64,000 nucleotides of DNA from Vitis vinifera. Taxonomy: Eukaryota; Streptophyta; Magnoliopsida; Vitales; Vitaceae. A program made the translations under genes and the position numbers. The notes under the pieces are model-generated. The model saw nothing but the letters and a program-made list of their open reading frames with translations. It was not told the DNA's origin and made no database searches. The stretch spans positions 19,043,501 through 19,107,500 of the forward strand of contig NC_081812.1 of the NCBI RefSeq assembly GCF_030704535.1, written 5' to 3'. Positions 21,774 to 35,200 of the stretch are shown one piece after another (within the stretch, counting starts at the first letter, position 1; each line of letters opens with the position of its first letter).

Positions 21774-24355
21774 CTATGGATATGTATTCTTGGAAGTATA
21801 GTCCTTTGGCTGGTCTGCTTGATTCTCAGGTTCATTAAAAGTGGATTCATCAGATGGCCACTTATCAATTCCCAAACCTTCTGCTGCTTGCAGGGAACCT
21901 AAATCCCAGATATCTGATATCCCACCTGTGAGTCCTAAGTCTGGAACATCATAGTTGGTAACATTACCCCATAACTCACCACAAGAACTAGTCATATCAG
22001 CACTGTCGTCAAAGCCCATGCTCCATATATCCGCTTGTTTTATAATGCCGTCAATCCCAGGGGACAAGAATTCAGGAAAAGCCTTCTCCTTTGTTGAATC
22101 ATCTATGAAAGACAGATTATAGTTGGTGCTTCCTTCTGGTTGGGAACTCACTAGATTCTTTCCTTTAAATACGAGACCTACAGGTCCCAAACTGGCCGTT
22201 TCCTCTCTGACCTGCTCTGGAGCTTCAATAAGTTTATGTGCTACTGCTGCTAGTTCATCTGATGAGACTTTCCTAGTTCCGAATGGCACACTTTCCATAC
22301 CTAAATCCAGTTTCCCTGCAATTACTTGTAAGCAATCATTGGGAAATTGTTCACAAGAGTCTGGATTTGAAGGTGGGAATAAGGAGGATGTAATCAGATT
22401 TTCTGAACCAGGTCTGTACTTTACAATCTGCCCTCCCATGGATGAGTCTGATTTACCAGGTTCAAGTTTCTGATGCTTGACAAACTTCCTCATCATCCTT
22501 GGCACACCAATATCTTTTTGGTCGTCCTTGGGCAAAAGGCGGGCTAAAAATTCTGGGTTCTGAAGCAACTTTGCCAAGAATGAGACCATTTTCTTCTGCC
22601 TCTTCTCTGCTGCCTGGATCCTTTCATTAACTACTTCCATTTGGTGAATTGTTCCACTATGCTGTTGCTGCAATTCTATAACCTCCTGCATCAACAAACT
22701 CTTCTGCTTCCTTAACCTCTCTACCTCACTTTCCAATCCTGACATTGCTATTTCAGAAGAAGGCCCAGCATAGCTTCCAGTGTGCTGGGATTGAGGTGAC
22801 TTGCGCCTACGGATGTTCTTCAAGAGATGCCTCTTCCCTCGCATGAAACCTTCATTGGCAAACTCCCACTTATCAGAATCAATCTTGCGGAAACCCTGAA
22901 TACAGTACCCCGAGTGATTCAAGAGTGAATGGATAAGAAAAGAAGTTCCAAAAGGAAAAAGATAGTCATGATGATACATATATAGTGACTTCATCCCACA
23001 AAGCAAACTGATTTGTTGATTTTCATGTGTAGTAGTCGAATTGCATTATATATAAACAAACAGTAAATTGTCAATAAGGTTTCCACAGGAAGAAGTGAGA
23101 TTTAGAAAATGTGGTTAACTTATCATAACAAATTTTCCACCTGAACCTGAAATTCTACCTGCAAAGGGTGGAACTCCAGCTCCAAGACACATTCAAAGGG
23201 GTAGGGCGTTCTCCTGTTCATGGATATGAAGAGGGAAATAATTGCTTCTCAGGCCTAACTATGAACTGACGAACCAAGTACCTATTTCATCTTCTTAAAT
23301 TCCACTATTTTTGAAAAAGAAAAGAAAATGTACAAATCTAAGCCTAACAGAGGACCTGATAGACAAATCACAGAAAACCTCGAGGTAACAGATGACACAA
23401 AGAACCCATTAACAGTCACATTACATAAACTACAAAGGAAATAGCACATCTCCATCTGCATCTGTATTATCCTCTGTTTTTTCTACTATAGACCCAAAGC
23501 CACGAAATAAAATCTAAAGCATTTCAAAGCAAAAGACTTATATCCACATGGACACCACTCTCCAACTCGAGTTCATTCACAACAAAGCAAGAGAAGAGGA
23601 TACATCAGCAATGCTCCAGACACCAAGAAAGCTCATATATTTTGTACATTTTGATTACTACCAAATCCGCCTCAGCAGCATCTACATAGATTCGATCATG
23701 GTCAAATCCAATTACATAAAGAACATAAAATACAAAATAGAGAAATAAAAAACAATACAGAAAAAACAAGAAAAATACAGAAAATTTTCTACATACAGAG
23801 CACAGCAGCCTTTGAAGGCCGCGTTACAGCAATACCCACATAAGTATTTAGTTGCCGAACAAAACTGGAGAAATTGTTGTGCTTGAAATTTCGAGGAAGT
23901 ACAAGCCTGGAGAACTCCACAGGGTCCCAAACCACAAAGCTCTCGCCAGTAGGACCCCACGAAACTATGGGGTCCAGCAAAACGTCATCCACAATGTCAA
24001 AAGTCTTTGACAAAAACGGTGGAATTGGATTGTCCTGTAGACAATCAAGAGGCTGAGGAGCACCAATTTCCTCTGCTTCAGCTTCAGCCTCAGCTGCAAC
24101 CCCTACAGTCACAATGGGTTCACCTGAGAAAGGTGGTTCCAGAGAAGAAATGGGTCGAATTTGTAGTAAAGGAGACCCAGAAGGGAATGGTTGTGAACCC
24201 ACTGAAAACGGTTCCGTTTTGGGTTGGACTGCCTCAGCGGCAGGCGCCTCAGACTGATAGGGAGGTGGAGGGGATTCTTTCCGATCCAAATAGGGATTGT
24301 CTCTCGGATTCATGGATTCAGGGGAGGGGTTGGATTTGGCGTAAGCTATAGACAC
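21774..24355 (-). CDS. HSFA3: Heat stress transcription factor A-3
   Basis: Class A heat-shock factor acting in the DREB2A-dependent branch of heat and drought transcription. Exon 1 is 24355-23840, exon 2 is 22895-21774, with a 944 bp intron at the position conserved in plant HSFs (inside the DNA-binding domain, after VRQLNTY and before GFRKID). Total 545 residues; Met15 is an alternative start. The DNA-binding domain covers about residues 112-205 ([27 protein letters not shown]). The HR-A/B coiled coil starts about residue 223 ([12 protein letters not shown]) and includes the class A insert. A basic nuclear-localisation-like RKFVKHQK follows. The acidic C-terminus has four tryptophan motifs ([29 protein letters not shown]), the Trp-based activation domain that distinguishes HsfA3 from HSFs with ordinary AHA motifs. 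Downstream neighbour RPF2 is convergent. Confidence 0.93.
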
Positions 24356-24410
24356 AGAAGTAGAAAAAAATCCGCAAAGAAAAATGTTGGGTGAGGCAAG
24401 AGGATTGGAA

Positions 24411-24416
24411 TTTATA
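24411..24416 (-). promoter_or_regulatory. TATA box of HSFA3
   Basis: TATAAA on the minus strand, 55 bp upstream of the start codon, implies a 5'UTR of about 25 nt. This placement also makes the overlapping upstream reading frame starting near 24602 unlikely to be transcribed. Confidence 0.55.
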
Positions 24417-24445
24417 AGGTGAGTTGTTAGTATGACAGGTCCACA

Positions 24446-24531
24446 ACCGACTTAAGTGGTCGAGAAAAATCTTACGACAGAAGGCGGTGGTGGCGGTGGT
24501 GGGTCTTCGCTTCTTCTGTTTGGTCGTCGGC
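24446..24531. promoter_or_regulatory. Two DRE core elements in the HSFA3 promoter
   Basis: ACCGAC on the plus strand (24446-24451), 30 bp upstream of the TATA box, and GCCGAC on the minus strand (24526-24531) both match the dehydration-responsive element core (A/G)CCGAC. DREB2A is known to activate HsfA3 through DREs in Arabidopsis, so the motifs fit the expected regulation. Confidence 0.55.
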
Positions 24532-24748
24532 TGTTGTTGAGATACGCGGGAAGGGCATTTCCTGGCCGTTACTATCGTTGAGGATCTGCCTGTGGGCTCC
24601 ACCTTCTCAGATATTTCTTTGCCCGCCCCATTCTCTTTGGTCTCATTTTTAGGTCTTGACTATTCTCGGTTTCAAATTACTGTGTTTTCCTTGCTTCTGA
24701 AGTAACGCCATCACCCAATCACATCATCCTCTTTCTCCTCCTCACTGT

Positions 24749-24773
24749 CATTATTATTATTATTATTATTATT
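24749..24773. repeat. (ATT)n microsatellite
   Basis: About eight tandem ATT/TTA triplets upstream of the HSFA3 promoter. Confidence 0.9.
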
Positions 24774-24779
24774 TTAAAT

Positions 24780-27700
24780 TAACTCCTTTTAATTAAAAGG
24801 CACCACTTTTAACTATAATATAAAAATACATTTTTTCAATATCCATAGAAAATGTATGATCCGATTGTGCTATTTATATATTCTTGGATCCTTTAATTTG
24901 TACCATAATTTTATTTATTTACATCAATGGTTTAGATTTTTTTTTTACATATTTAATGGTTTAAATTTTTTCTTCAATTAATACTGTTACGATACCTTAG
25001 TTTTTTTCCTTTTGTTTTACTTTTTATGATTTTAATAAATTATTTTTCACAAAAAAATTTATGTTTTGTGTATAAAAAAAATGTTAAATTTCTTAAACAA
25101 TTAAATTATAAAACCTTTACCCTTAAAATATTTTGATGCGTCAAATTTGGATATAATTATATGGGTTAATTTTATTCATCTTTTTTATAATTTGAATTGA
25201 ATACACTTATTATCATTAGTTTAAAATTTTATCAAATATTTATTTTATCCTCTTTTTATTGATTGCTTCTTTTAAAAGTAGAAAGTAAAGGAGGTTTTTA
25301 ACGAAATTTGAATGGTATGAAATTAACACAGGGAGATCATGGAGATGTCTTTTTTAAGTCACCTTAAAAGCCATAAATAAGCAGGGGCGGGGCATATATA
25401 GTGAAGGTTTAGTAGGGTGATTGGGGGACCAAATTATTAGATTCATCAAAGAAATCATAGTCAATCACGGTATTAGGATTTGGTGCATGTACCAAACACT
25501 TTCCATAATAAAAGACGACCCCCACACAAGGTGGTCCCCCATCCCATGCCCAAACAACAATGCGACTTGGTTACCAACTCTCTTTCGTTTATAAGCACAA
25601 GTTTTGGGAGATGGTTGATTTGGATGCCATGGTGGGTGAGGCTGACTCTCACTTTCAACACATATTTGATGTTTCAATATTTATTTGACAGTTTGGGGAC
25701 CAGGATAGCTGAGCTTTCCTCAAAATTTACTTCCAAAAGAACTGCCTTGTCTCCTTGCCAAGCTCACGCATATTTCTTCATTGTTGTTGGTCGCTGTAAT
25801 CAACACATCATCCAATTTTAATCTGTTTTTGGTTTTTAAGTTCCTAGGCTTGGATGTTAAATCTTTTCAATTTTCTCAAAAAATAAGAGTTACACATTGA
25901 AATGTTTTTGAAAATAGTTTTCCAAAATTAGTTTGGATAACAGTTTCTTAAAAAATAGTATTGAGAATAATTTCTTTTTTTTTTAAATAATAAATTGATT
26001 GAAAACTTTGAAATATTTTTACCTTGTTTTCTATATTTTTTAAAACAAATTTTATATGTAATACTTTATTTTTCACATTTATTTTATATTTTTAAAACAG
26101 TCATTAGAAAAAAAAAAATTGAAAACTACTAAAATATATATTTTTTATCGTTAGATTGTAAAAATTGCTTTTTATTTCTCTCAAAAAATAGAAAACCGCC
26201 TTTTAAATAGGTGGATAAAATTTTTCCCAAATTTGTTGGTGACCAAAGAGGTGCTTATTTAGTTTTCATTTAATACATTTTCTATTTTTGTTTTTAATAT
26301 AAAAATAATAATAAGTCTATATAACTTATAAGAAGTTTTAGAGGTTTATAGTAAAAAATTATTATCCCAGATTTAAAAAAAAATTAAAATGATTTTTAAA
26401 GATATAATATAAATTATTATTATTATCTTTACTATTATTTTTTGTATTAGATGTTTTGTATATATGTGAAAGTTTTTTACTTAAAATAAAAAAGGGTATA
26501 AAACGGACACTCAATGTCAAAGACTCAAAATATTAAAAGCTAGTTTTCAGGGTTCAGGGGCGCACAGCCAGCTCTTCAACCAAAAAATAAGTAGGGACCA
26601 ATCTTTCTGATCGTAATGATTGCTTCGAGCAGAAGCAACTTTGGACCTAGAGCTGTGCCGACTGCTGGGTGATCTAAAACCGAAGCCAAATGACACGACT
26701 CGACCCGAACCACTCATGCGTCCATCCATCAGTGTGCACGCCTCCAAATCACCCCATCCCAGTTTCTCCATATCAGTCTTCATTTATTTTTCTAATTAGA
26801 GTGTGACAAGAAATATCATTTTGAAGTAAATTGTTAAGACTTTCTAACGTTTTTTTGTTTTTATTAAACCCCTGCCGGCAATTAAGGTAAATAATAGAAC
26901 AAAAAATCTCATAAGAACCTATACCCACAAAAACACAAAGCACTTGTGTACTACAAATAAAGGACAAGCTTAAAACAATAGTATAAAGTTTAAAAGAATA
27001 ACTAATCTAATGTATTTACTATATAATCACCCTTTATAGATGAATAAGACAGTCCACATAAACATCCCCTTGCAGGTGGTCCCATTCCTGCATCTATTCC
27101 GTGGAATGCTAAATCTGGTCCTAACGAATCTCTGATGATTTTATCAACTTTTTTCTTCTCCATATCATTGACAGTGGTCCAATGAAAAAGAAAAGAAAAG
27201 AACCTGTAAACCGACAATCTTCGAGATGAGTTGTACAACATAAATCTCTACTGGTGCGTAATGCCGGCAAAGATGCTTCCCGTTAGCTGTTCAGTAAATT
27301 ATGGATACATACAAAATTATGAGCGAAGGAATTATACAAATTTTCCATGATGACAAACACAATTGACTAGAGCAAACAATATTTCATTGGGAGGTGAGGA
27401 TGGAAATGCATATATAGATACTCCCCATATGCAGTTGCAATTCCTTTGACTTGCGTTAAGAATTAGTATGCTCAGTTGACAATGAGAACAGAAAAATGTA
27501 CAACAATGACTCTGCAACCAATTACATAAAACAGTGTCAGAATTTTTAACAACTTCAAGAAATTAACCAACAGGAGAAACAATGTCTTAGACTTGAACAG
27601 AAAATACAGTGTCACAGTACCTACTCCCCCAACATTCCCACATGTGATTCATGTTTGTCAAGACAATATTAACACACCAAATCTATCCACGTATATAATA

Positions 27701-28560
27701 TAGAGTTGTAGAACAGAGATATCAGCAGCAAGTCAATCAAGCTTGTGACAAACTACCATCAATTTTATAGAGATGACACTATTGTCAAGTATAGAACTGT
27801 GCTGGGGAAATTAAAATTATGAAAATTCTGAGCAATGACCAAGAACAAAACAATAATAAAGGAAATTGGAATTTTGGTGCTGTAGGGATAAGGGAGCACG
27901 GGTTTGTTGTCAGGAGACGATTTGGAATTTGGACATTTGATTAAACATATTGTAGCAAAACCAGAGAAATTCAGGAAAAAGACGAAGGCGTGTATGTCGT
28001 GTCGAAGAGTTGGGGTCTAAAAATAGCAAAATGCCATCACAGATTATGTCACATAAATAAAATAAAATAAAATCAAGGGCATTCAGGTTCACAGAAACTG
28101 GGGGAAATGCAATCCCTACATGCATGTCTGTCTATATGTCAGCATGCATCCAATGGCTTGATTCCATGAGATATTTTCTCAAATCTAGCAAAGTACCCAG
28201 TAAGCCACCCAGGCATAGAAAGAAGATAGGAGCAGGAGCAGAAGTGATTTCTTAGGGCAGCAGCATCTTGCATTGTAATCTGGAAATATGTTGCTATTAT
28301 ATTGATCTAACTGAAAATACCAAATTACGTATTAAGATCATTTCCGAAATAGATACACACTAAAAGAGACAAATGGTGGGGTTAGTTCATAGCAAAATGA
28401 GGGAAGAAGATGACAAAAAGGATGAAGAGGATGACAATTGAGGCAATAAAAGGTAAAGCATTTCACCACTACAATCATAACAGAAGTAGTTGCCTGCACA
28501 CAACCCTAACCATGCCTCCTCTTATTTCTTTTTCATCTTCTGCTCGGATGAAACCTATCT
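24780..28560. other. AT-rich intergenic region between HSFA3 and CTR1
   Basis: 24.78-26.5 kb is very AT-rich without features. 26.5-28.5 kb has ordinary composition and several short reading frames; one on the minus strand (27241-27002, with KKVDKIIRDSLGPDLAFHG in it) looks protein-like, but I do not recognise it and it has no flanking exons I can join. No RNA gene or transposon end was identified. Confidence 0.4.
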
Positions 28561-28562
28561 AG

Positions 28563-28816
28563 CAACCTAAATGTTCTTAAGTTTCATACTTATCAAAAAA
28601 AAAAAAAAAGTTCTTAAGTTTCGTAATATTTGAAATTCTAAAGAGAGAAAAATGTATCCAAAAGTTTGAAATCGTCAATTCAAAGGTTGTCAACCTAAAA
28701 GTTTTTAAGTTTCGTACTTATCAAAAAAAAAAAAAGTTCTTAAGTTTCGTAATATTTGAAATTCTAAGAGAGAAAAATGCATCCAAAAGTTTGAAATCGT
28801 CAATTCAAAGGTTGTC
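28563..28816. repeat. Tandem duplication, two copies of about 127 bp
   Basis: Copy 1 (28563-28690) and copy 2 (28691-28816) align nearly end to end with a few substitutions and a length difference in the A-run. Each copy contains a poly(A) micro-insertion with its flanking GTTCTTAAGTTTC words. The duplication therefore happened after the retro-insertion. It lies about 450 bp downstream of the CTR1 stop codon. Confidence 0.9.
28573..28622 (+). mobile_element. Micro retro-insertion with 13 bp target duplication
   Basis: GTTCTTAAGTTTC at 28573-28585 and again at 28610-28622 encloses ATACTTATC followed by about 15 A (28586-28609). The same arrangement, slightly diverged, is present in the second tandem copy. 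Confidence 0.8.
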
Positions 28817-29268
28817 AACAATTAGTAGGTGGATTGGGTGCAAAATTTGCATTCCAAATACAGCAGGGTTGGAGGATCATGCACGTCAGGGTATATATTC
28901 CACCTAGAAGATGACACATGAAGCTTCAGAGTGTCCCACACTAGTATAAACTTTAGCTTTGATTGAAGACCACAGAGAATGGAAAAATGCACACTAGGAG
29001 ATTGCGTTTATGATGACTATTATAAGATTCAAGTTGTCTTCTCTTTACTCATAAAATCTCTACTATCAATTGAACAAATTAGAAAACACTCAATCATGGT
29101 AAACAAGCTCATAAAATCAATAAAATGAATTATTGAGAGTTGCAATCCATAGAAGGCAAAAAGGCTCACCTGAGATTATCTCAACAGCACGAATCGCTGT
29201 CAGACATCAGATCATCAAAAGAATGTCAATATATGTGCACAAAAAAGGCTTCTTAGGTGATGCACCCT

Positions 29269-32200
29269 TCAGGTAAGCAGTGGTCTATCTGCACGAACTG
29301 GCTGAGGCGTGGGAGGTTTAATCAGTGGCTTCAAGGATTCCATGATGTTGAAAAAGGAAGGGCGCTTCCAAGGCTCACTGGAATACCACAATAAAAAAGT
29401 TCTTATTAATGAAATGGAAAGATCAATTAGTGATGGGACCTACTATTTTTTTTGTATAATCAAAAACCGTCACTCACTTTGCCCAACATGCTTCAATTAT
29501 GGAAGCCACTTGAGGATTTAAATCACGTGGGATCTCAAGCCTTTTGCCCTTAAAACCAACAGCTGCTACAACCTACAAGACAATGAACATTGAGCCACAA
29601 GTTGTATTTAAATGATTAACACTCCTCAGCTAAACCAGCCTGCTTACTACCAGCAGACTTCATTCCCTGAACAACATTTTCACATTCATCAATTTTAAAA
29701 GAATTGCATCATCTCCCTTCAAAGAAAAATATAATCATCAACAATCTCTCTCTTCTTTCAATGATTTCACTTGCATTACATAACTTCAGAAGACAAACCT
29801 GTGCTGGATTTAAATTACTCCAAGGTTGTTGCAATGTTGCAAGTTCCCACAAGATTATACCAAAGCTATATATGTCTGACTTTTCATTTGATGCCTCATC
29901 CCGAAGAACTTCTGGTGCCATCCACTCAGGCTGATGAAATGAAAAATGTAAATTTTATATTTGTGACAAAATGATCCATATCACCTAAATACAAGGAACT
30001 GAGATTGTGTTGCTATCTAGCTTAGTAAAACTTACCGTCCCTGCCGCCGATTTGGATGAAAGAAATGTATTTGCCTTGAACCGTGAAAGACCAAAATCAC
30101 AAACCTGAATGGACACCACAGATATCAGGCCAAACTAAAAGGAAAATTTCTAAATGAAGAACTCAATGAGAAAAATTAAGCAAACAAATTTTGGAAATGA
30201 TCTTGGATTTCATCTGAAAGATCAAAATGAAAATTCCCTGTCATATGTATGCTCACTTCAGAATGAGCAGAACTGCATGGAATACAATTCCACTAAAATG
30301 TACCTCATGCAGATTGCCAACATAAGATAAGACAAACTTCTGAATGAAGTAGACAATAAATTAAGCAGCAGGAATGTACAAAAACAACTTATCTTTTTAG
30401 GGTGTATCAGAAAACTAATCCCCATTTATCAGGCCTATTTACCAGAGGGACTATAGATCAAATTCTGAACATTATTTTCTTCCCTAATTTCAGGCTAATC
30501 ACTAATTCCCCACACTCCAAGGTCAGCCCTCACTAATCAATTAAGTGTTAAATTTTCAAAAGAAAGTGGCACACATTTTAAACCTTCTCCTTCCATAGAG
30601 CTTATTTCTCATACTCAGTTGATTAAAAAATCAATTAGTAATATTTTTAGCTCTGCTAAAATTTGCAAGCACATTCTGTAGCCAGTGATGTCCATGCCTA
30701 TTCAGGACTGATCTGCCTAGGGCATTTGTCAATTTGGGATGGCTATCCAAACAAAGAGAATCAACACGCTTCTTATTTGACTTCCATATCAAATTTCTCA
30801 CAGGTTCTATGTCAACAAAAAGAAAAAACAAATTAATTATGAAATCAAAACAAAAAGTGCAAGGCAGCAAAACTAAGGTGGCTAGAACATTGATTATCGA
30901 AGTAGACGTCTATCTTGCAAGCTCAAGATATTCCACTCTTACCTTCACGGTGTATTTTTTGTCAACCAAAAGGTTTGGAGACTTCAAATCTCGATGAACA
31001 ATGGGAGGATTGCGTTTATGAAGATAATTCATGCCCTTGGCCTGTTTGTTTTAAAAAAAAAAAAAAAGCACGGAAATGATAATAAAACAAGTTATTTTAG
31101 CTGGTAAAAGGTGCATCCAAATAACAATCACTAAAAAAATACTTAATGATGATTATAACAGATAATTACAAGGACTCAGCAAGATGACATCATTAAAAAA
31201 ATTCAAAAATATTTAAACAGGAGAGCGAATAAGTTGGAGGACAAAAAATATTTACTCTTCAAATGCATACCACATCATAAGCCATACTCAATCGACGCCT
31301 CTCATCTAACATTTCTCTTGCACCAGGTTTGTGCAAAAGCCTATATAAGCTACCTCTGCAGTTCAAAACTAGTATTTAGTTCAGGGAACAGAAACTTAAT
31401 AAATAATACCAATATCTCATTTTAATAAAAAAAAATGAAAAGAAAAAAGGATTGTTTGGGAATAAAATTAAAAACCTTGATAAATATTCTGTAACTATGG
31501 ACAAATTTGGGGGCTGCGTAACTGCACCCATAAAAAGAACGATATTCGGATGCCGCAGGCGTTTCATTATAGAAACCTAGCAAAGAAAGACAGTGAACTA
31601 TAAATCAAACCAAAACTATGAAAACCATGAATAGCAATTGATATTTTCTTGAGCTTAGTGCATAATTTGATAAGCATGTTTGCCACTACGCACCTCCCTC
31701 AAAAATTCCTTGAAACGTTCTGCATGGAAATCTTGTTCCATTAGAACCTTTACAGCAACATCCTGGAAGCAAAAGCTTTGATATGATTATTTATTACAAG
31801 TAAATGACTAATAACAGAATTTTGAACACAACCCAGCAACCTAGTTACCCTCTTGAACCAATTTAATGAGAATTTATGGAGGTCAAGAAATGGGTTACCA
31901 TAAAAAGAGAGAGATCTTGAATAGGGCTTCAGAAAAAGAAAATAATGGACAATATCCAAGCAACAAGAAAATTGAAAACACAATGCATGAGGATAACAGA
32001 GACGCAAGATATGTTGGAATTTGTAATAATCAAAATGTCCCCACTGCGTCTAGGAAATGAGTACATAATTATATGGTACGGATCATGTTTCATCTTTGTG
32101 GATTGTAGAACCATAACCCGGTACTCAGGACAACATCAAAGTTCAAACATATAGCAGGCAGTTTTCCAAAATAAATGATTCCATTTATCCTCCATAACTA

Positions 32201-35200
32201 GTTCAAAAGGTATGCGATAAAAGGTGAGCCATATAGCTTCTTATTGATAGGTAAAGGTAAGACAAATGGCTCTCAAATTGCCAATCTATCAACACTGCAA
32301 ATTCAATGAAATACTCCCCTAAACAATCACACAACCAAATTTAATAATTTGCCCAATCTCTTACATAGACAATTTACTGTTCTTCAAATACTTATCATTT
32401 TTTTTTTTTCAAACACTTGTCATGTTTCTTCAGAATTTATTATTATGAGACTATGATGATACATGATTTATACCATGCAACTTAATTTTTTAAAAACCAA
32501 AGTTTTCAACATGCTCAAGAACTTGTATCACTTCCCTCAAGGGTCTATAGAGGGTTTAGTTTGCAAGTTAAATACAGCTATTTGTGGTCTAAAATAGATG
32601 TTGCCTGGAGCATATTATGTCAAGCTTAGCTCAGCCATCATGAATTATGGGTTTCAATGGAGTGCAGCTAATTTATTTTTATTTGTTAGAAGTATACTTC
32701 TCATCTATATCTGCTCTCAAACCCCTCTCAGTCAAAAACCCCCCTTCATCTCCATTTGAAAACCACCCTCAATTCCTCCATTTTCTTCATACCACTCAAA
32801 ACCTTAGTCCCACACTTCATCATCCAGAAATAAATGTTTGGTCGTAACTGTCAGACCCACTGTGTGACCTTCCATCAACACCATCACCTAAAAAGGGCAT
32901 TACCTCCCATAGCCTCACCCACAGTTGCATCTCTTTTTCTCTGTCTTATTCACAGTGAATAAAGATGAAGAAAAAGAGAGTGAGTATTAGTATTTATGGA
33001 GACTGAAAGATAAGAATATGGGAAGATTTTGAACTGATTGTCAGTGTCTGCCCCCAATATCTACTGTTTTTGCCATTCTCTAAGGGTTCAAGCAGCTCTG
33101 GATTGTTTCAAAATCTTGAACCAGCTTCCTGAGCAGCTTGGAACAACTTTAAGAAGCTCTTGAGGTACTTGAAGGTGCTTGGAAAAATGTTTAGGTGCTT
33201 GGAGGAGCCCATGCTACTTGTTCCATTCTCAATTAAAGAGCATTCAGTATGACAGCAGCTCTCCAAATAAATAATAGAATGGCATATGAGTCCAAATATC
33301 ATGTCACAAAGCTTATCCTTCTAAATGTCTATTTCAATAAACATTGCTCCATTTGGAACTAGATTCAAATGTGAACATTCTTTTTTTTTTTTTAATAAGC
33401 TCAATTATGAACATTCATTATACTTGAAAATCCATGTCCTAAGTTGTTTTAAGAACTCAAATTTGGTGTAAAACACTTTGGCTACGTTTGGTTGACAGGA
33501 TAGAATAGGATAGGATATAACTTCCAATGGGATATGATATCCTTGGATATCCATATCCTATAGACATGATATTTTAAGGTAGTATATCCAATGAGATATG
33601 TTATGTTATATTACATTTATATTTAATTTATGAAATGAATAAAAAATAATATGAAATATATATTATTTTCAATATTTAAAATAAAAATTATATCACATTC
33701 CAATATTTTCTATTTAAAAAAAAAATCACTTATGTTTAACAATATTCTTGATTAAAATATTTAAACTTTACAAGTAAAAAAAATTTATATTACATTATTT
33801 AATATATAAAAATAATTTATCTCATATATTAATATTATTTTATAAATATTTTTTTTAGTTTTCTTTTTTAACCATAAATTTAATTTATAATAAAAAAAAA
33901 AATTTTGCAAAATGAGTATATAAAAAAAATGATAAAAAATAAATTTATGCTACATTAATATATCCCATATAAAAGGGATAAAAAAAAAAAAAAGTGGATA
34001 ATATATCTCACCACTTATTATATCCCATATTTGGTTGAGCATAGGATAGGATAAGTGATAGAATAACTTATCATATCCCTTCACCAACCAAATATAGGAT
34101 AAAATATAATATCCCCTCTCTTATCCTATCCCATGCTATAGCCCGCCAACCAAACATGGTTTATCATAATCCTCTACTTAAGTGCTACTTCTTGATCCAT
34201 ATTTATAAATTCTCACTTCACTTTAAAACTCACCATACTCTTCTTCAAAAAATGAAGCATTAATAGCACAACCTTTTTGTACAATAAAATGAGCCTCCTC
34301 TAGTTCCTTTTGTTATCCTACAAGAATACTTCTGATCTTGGTTCAAGTTTGTTAGACATCTCCTATGGAACATGTGTGTGGAATCTCTTACCTATCAAAA
34401 AATGTGTGTGAAATCTCTATTTATAAATATCCACCAAACTAGGTTTACGACCAAGTAAAATCTCTAGGGGTTTCCCCTTCATCACACTACCAGTCATTTT
34501 CCCAATGTTTTCAGAACCGAACCGATCATTGAACTGAAAAAATTACTAGTTCACGGTTCACTGGTCGGTCCAACAATTGAACCGCAATCGAACCAATAAC
34601 GTCATAAATATATAATTTATATATTATTAAAGTTAAAAATAATTATAAAAAATACAAATAATAATTTATATACTATTTAAAAATCAAAATTTTATTTGAA
34701 GATCATAAAATTAGTTTCAAATCAAAAATTTAGATTAAAATCAGAAATTTTAAATTTTATTTTTAAATCATAAACTAATTTTAAAATAAAAAATTTATTT
34801 AACATATGAGGGACACAATATTTTCAAAAATTTATTTAAAATCAATTTTCATTAATTTAAATTTTAAATCAAAAAATAAAAATAATAATAAATGAAGATA
34901 AATAAAAATAAAAAGTACAAAAAAAATCTAAAAAAGGGTGTGAAAGAGTCCCCAGGGGGGTGGAGGGGGGGGGCCGACTGCGGCAACACAGGGAAGGGAG
35001 GAGGGGTAGTATCTAGAATGGGGGGGAGTTGTAGGCATGTCATAGGGCGGGAGGCAGCGACTGGAGCAGCTAGGGAGGCCCTGGGGAGGAAGGGGGGGGA
35101 CACAGAGGAAGGATCTGGAAGTGGGGTATGTAGGGAAAGGATCTAGAAGGGATGGAAGTTGGATAGGCTGTTCCGGTCCAGTTTTTAAAACACTACATTT

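Noticed and set aside
24318-24602. 94-codon upstream frame overlapping the HSFA3 start out of frame
   Set aside because: The TATA box at 24411-24416 places transcription start inside or downstream of this frame, so its ATG is probably not in the mRNA.
34864-35146. Two overlapping frames on opposite strands in the G-rich block
   Set aside because: Composition-driven frames (Gly/Arg- or Pro-rich) inside the hAT-like element; no family resemblance.
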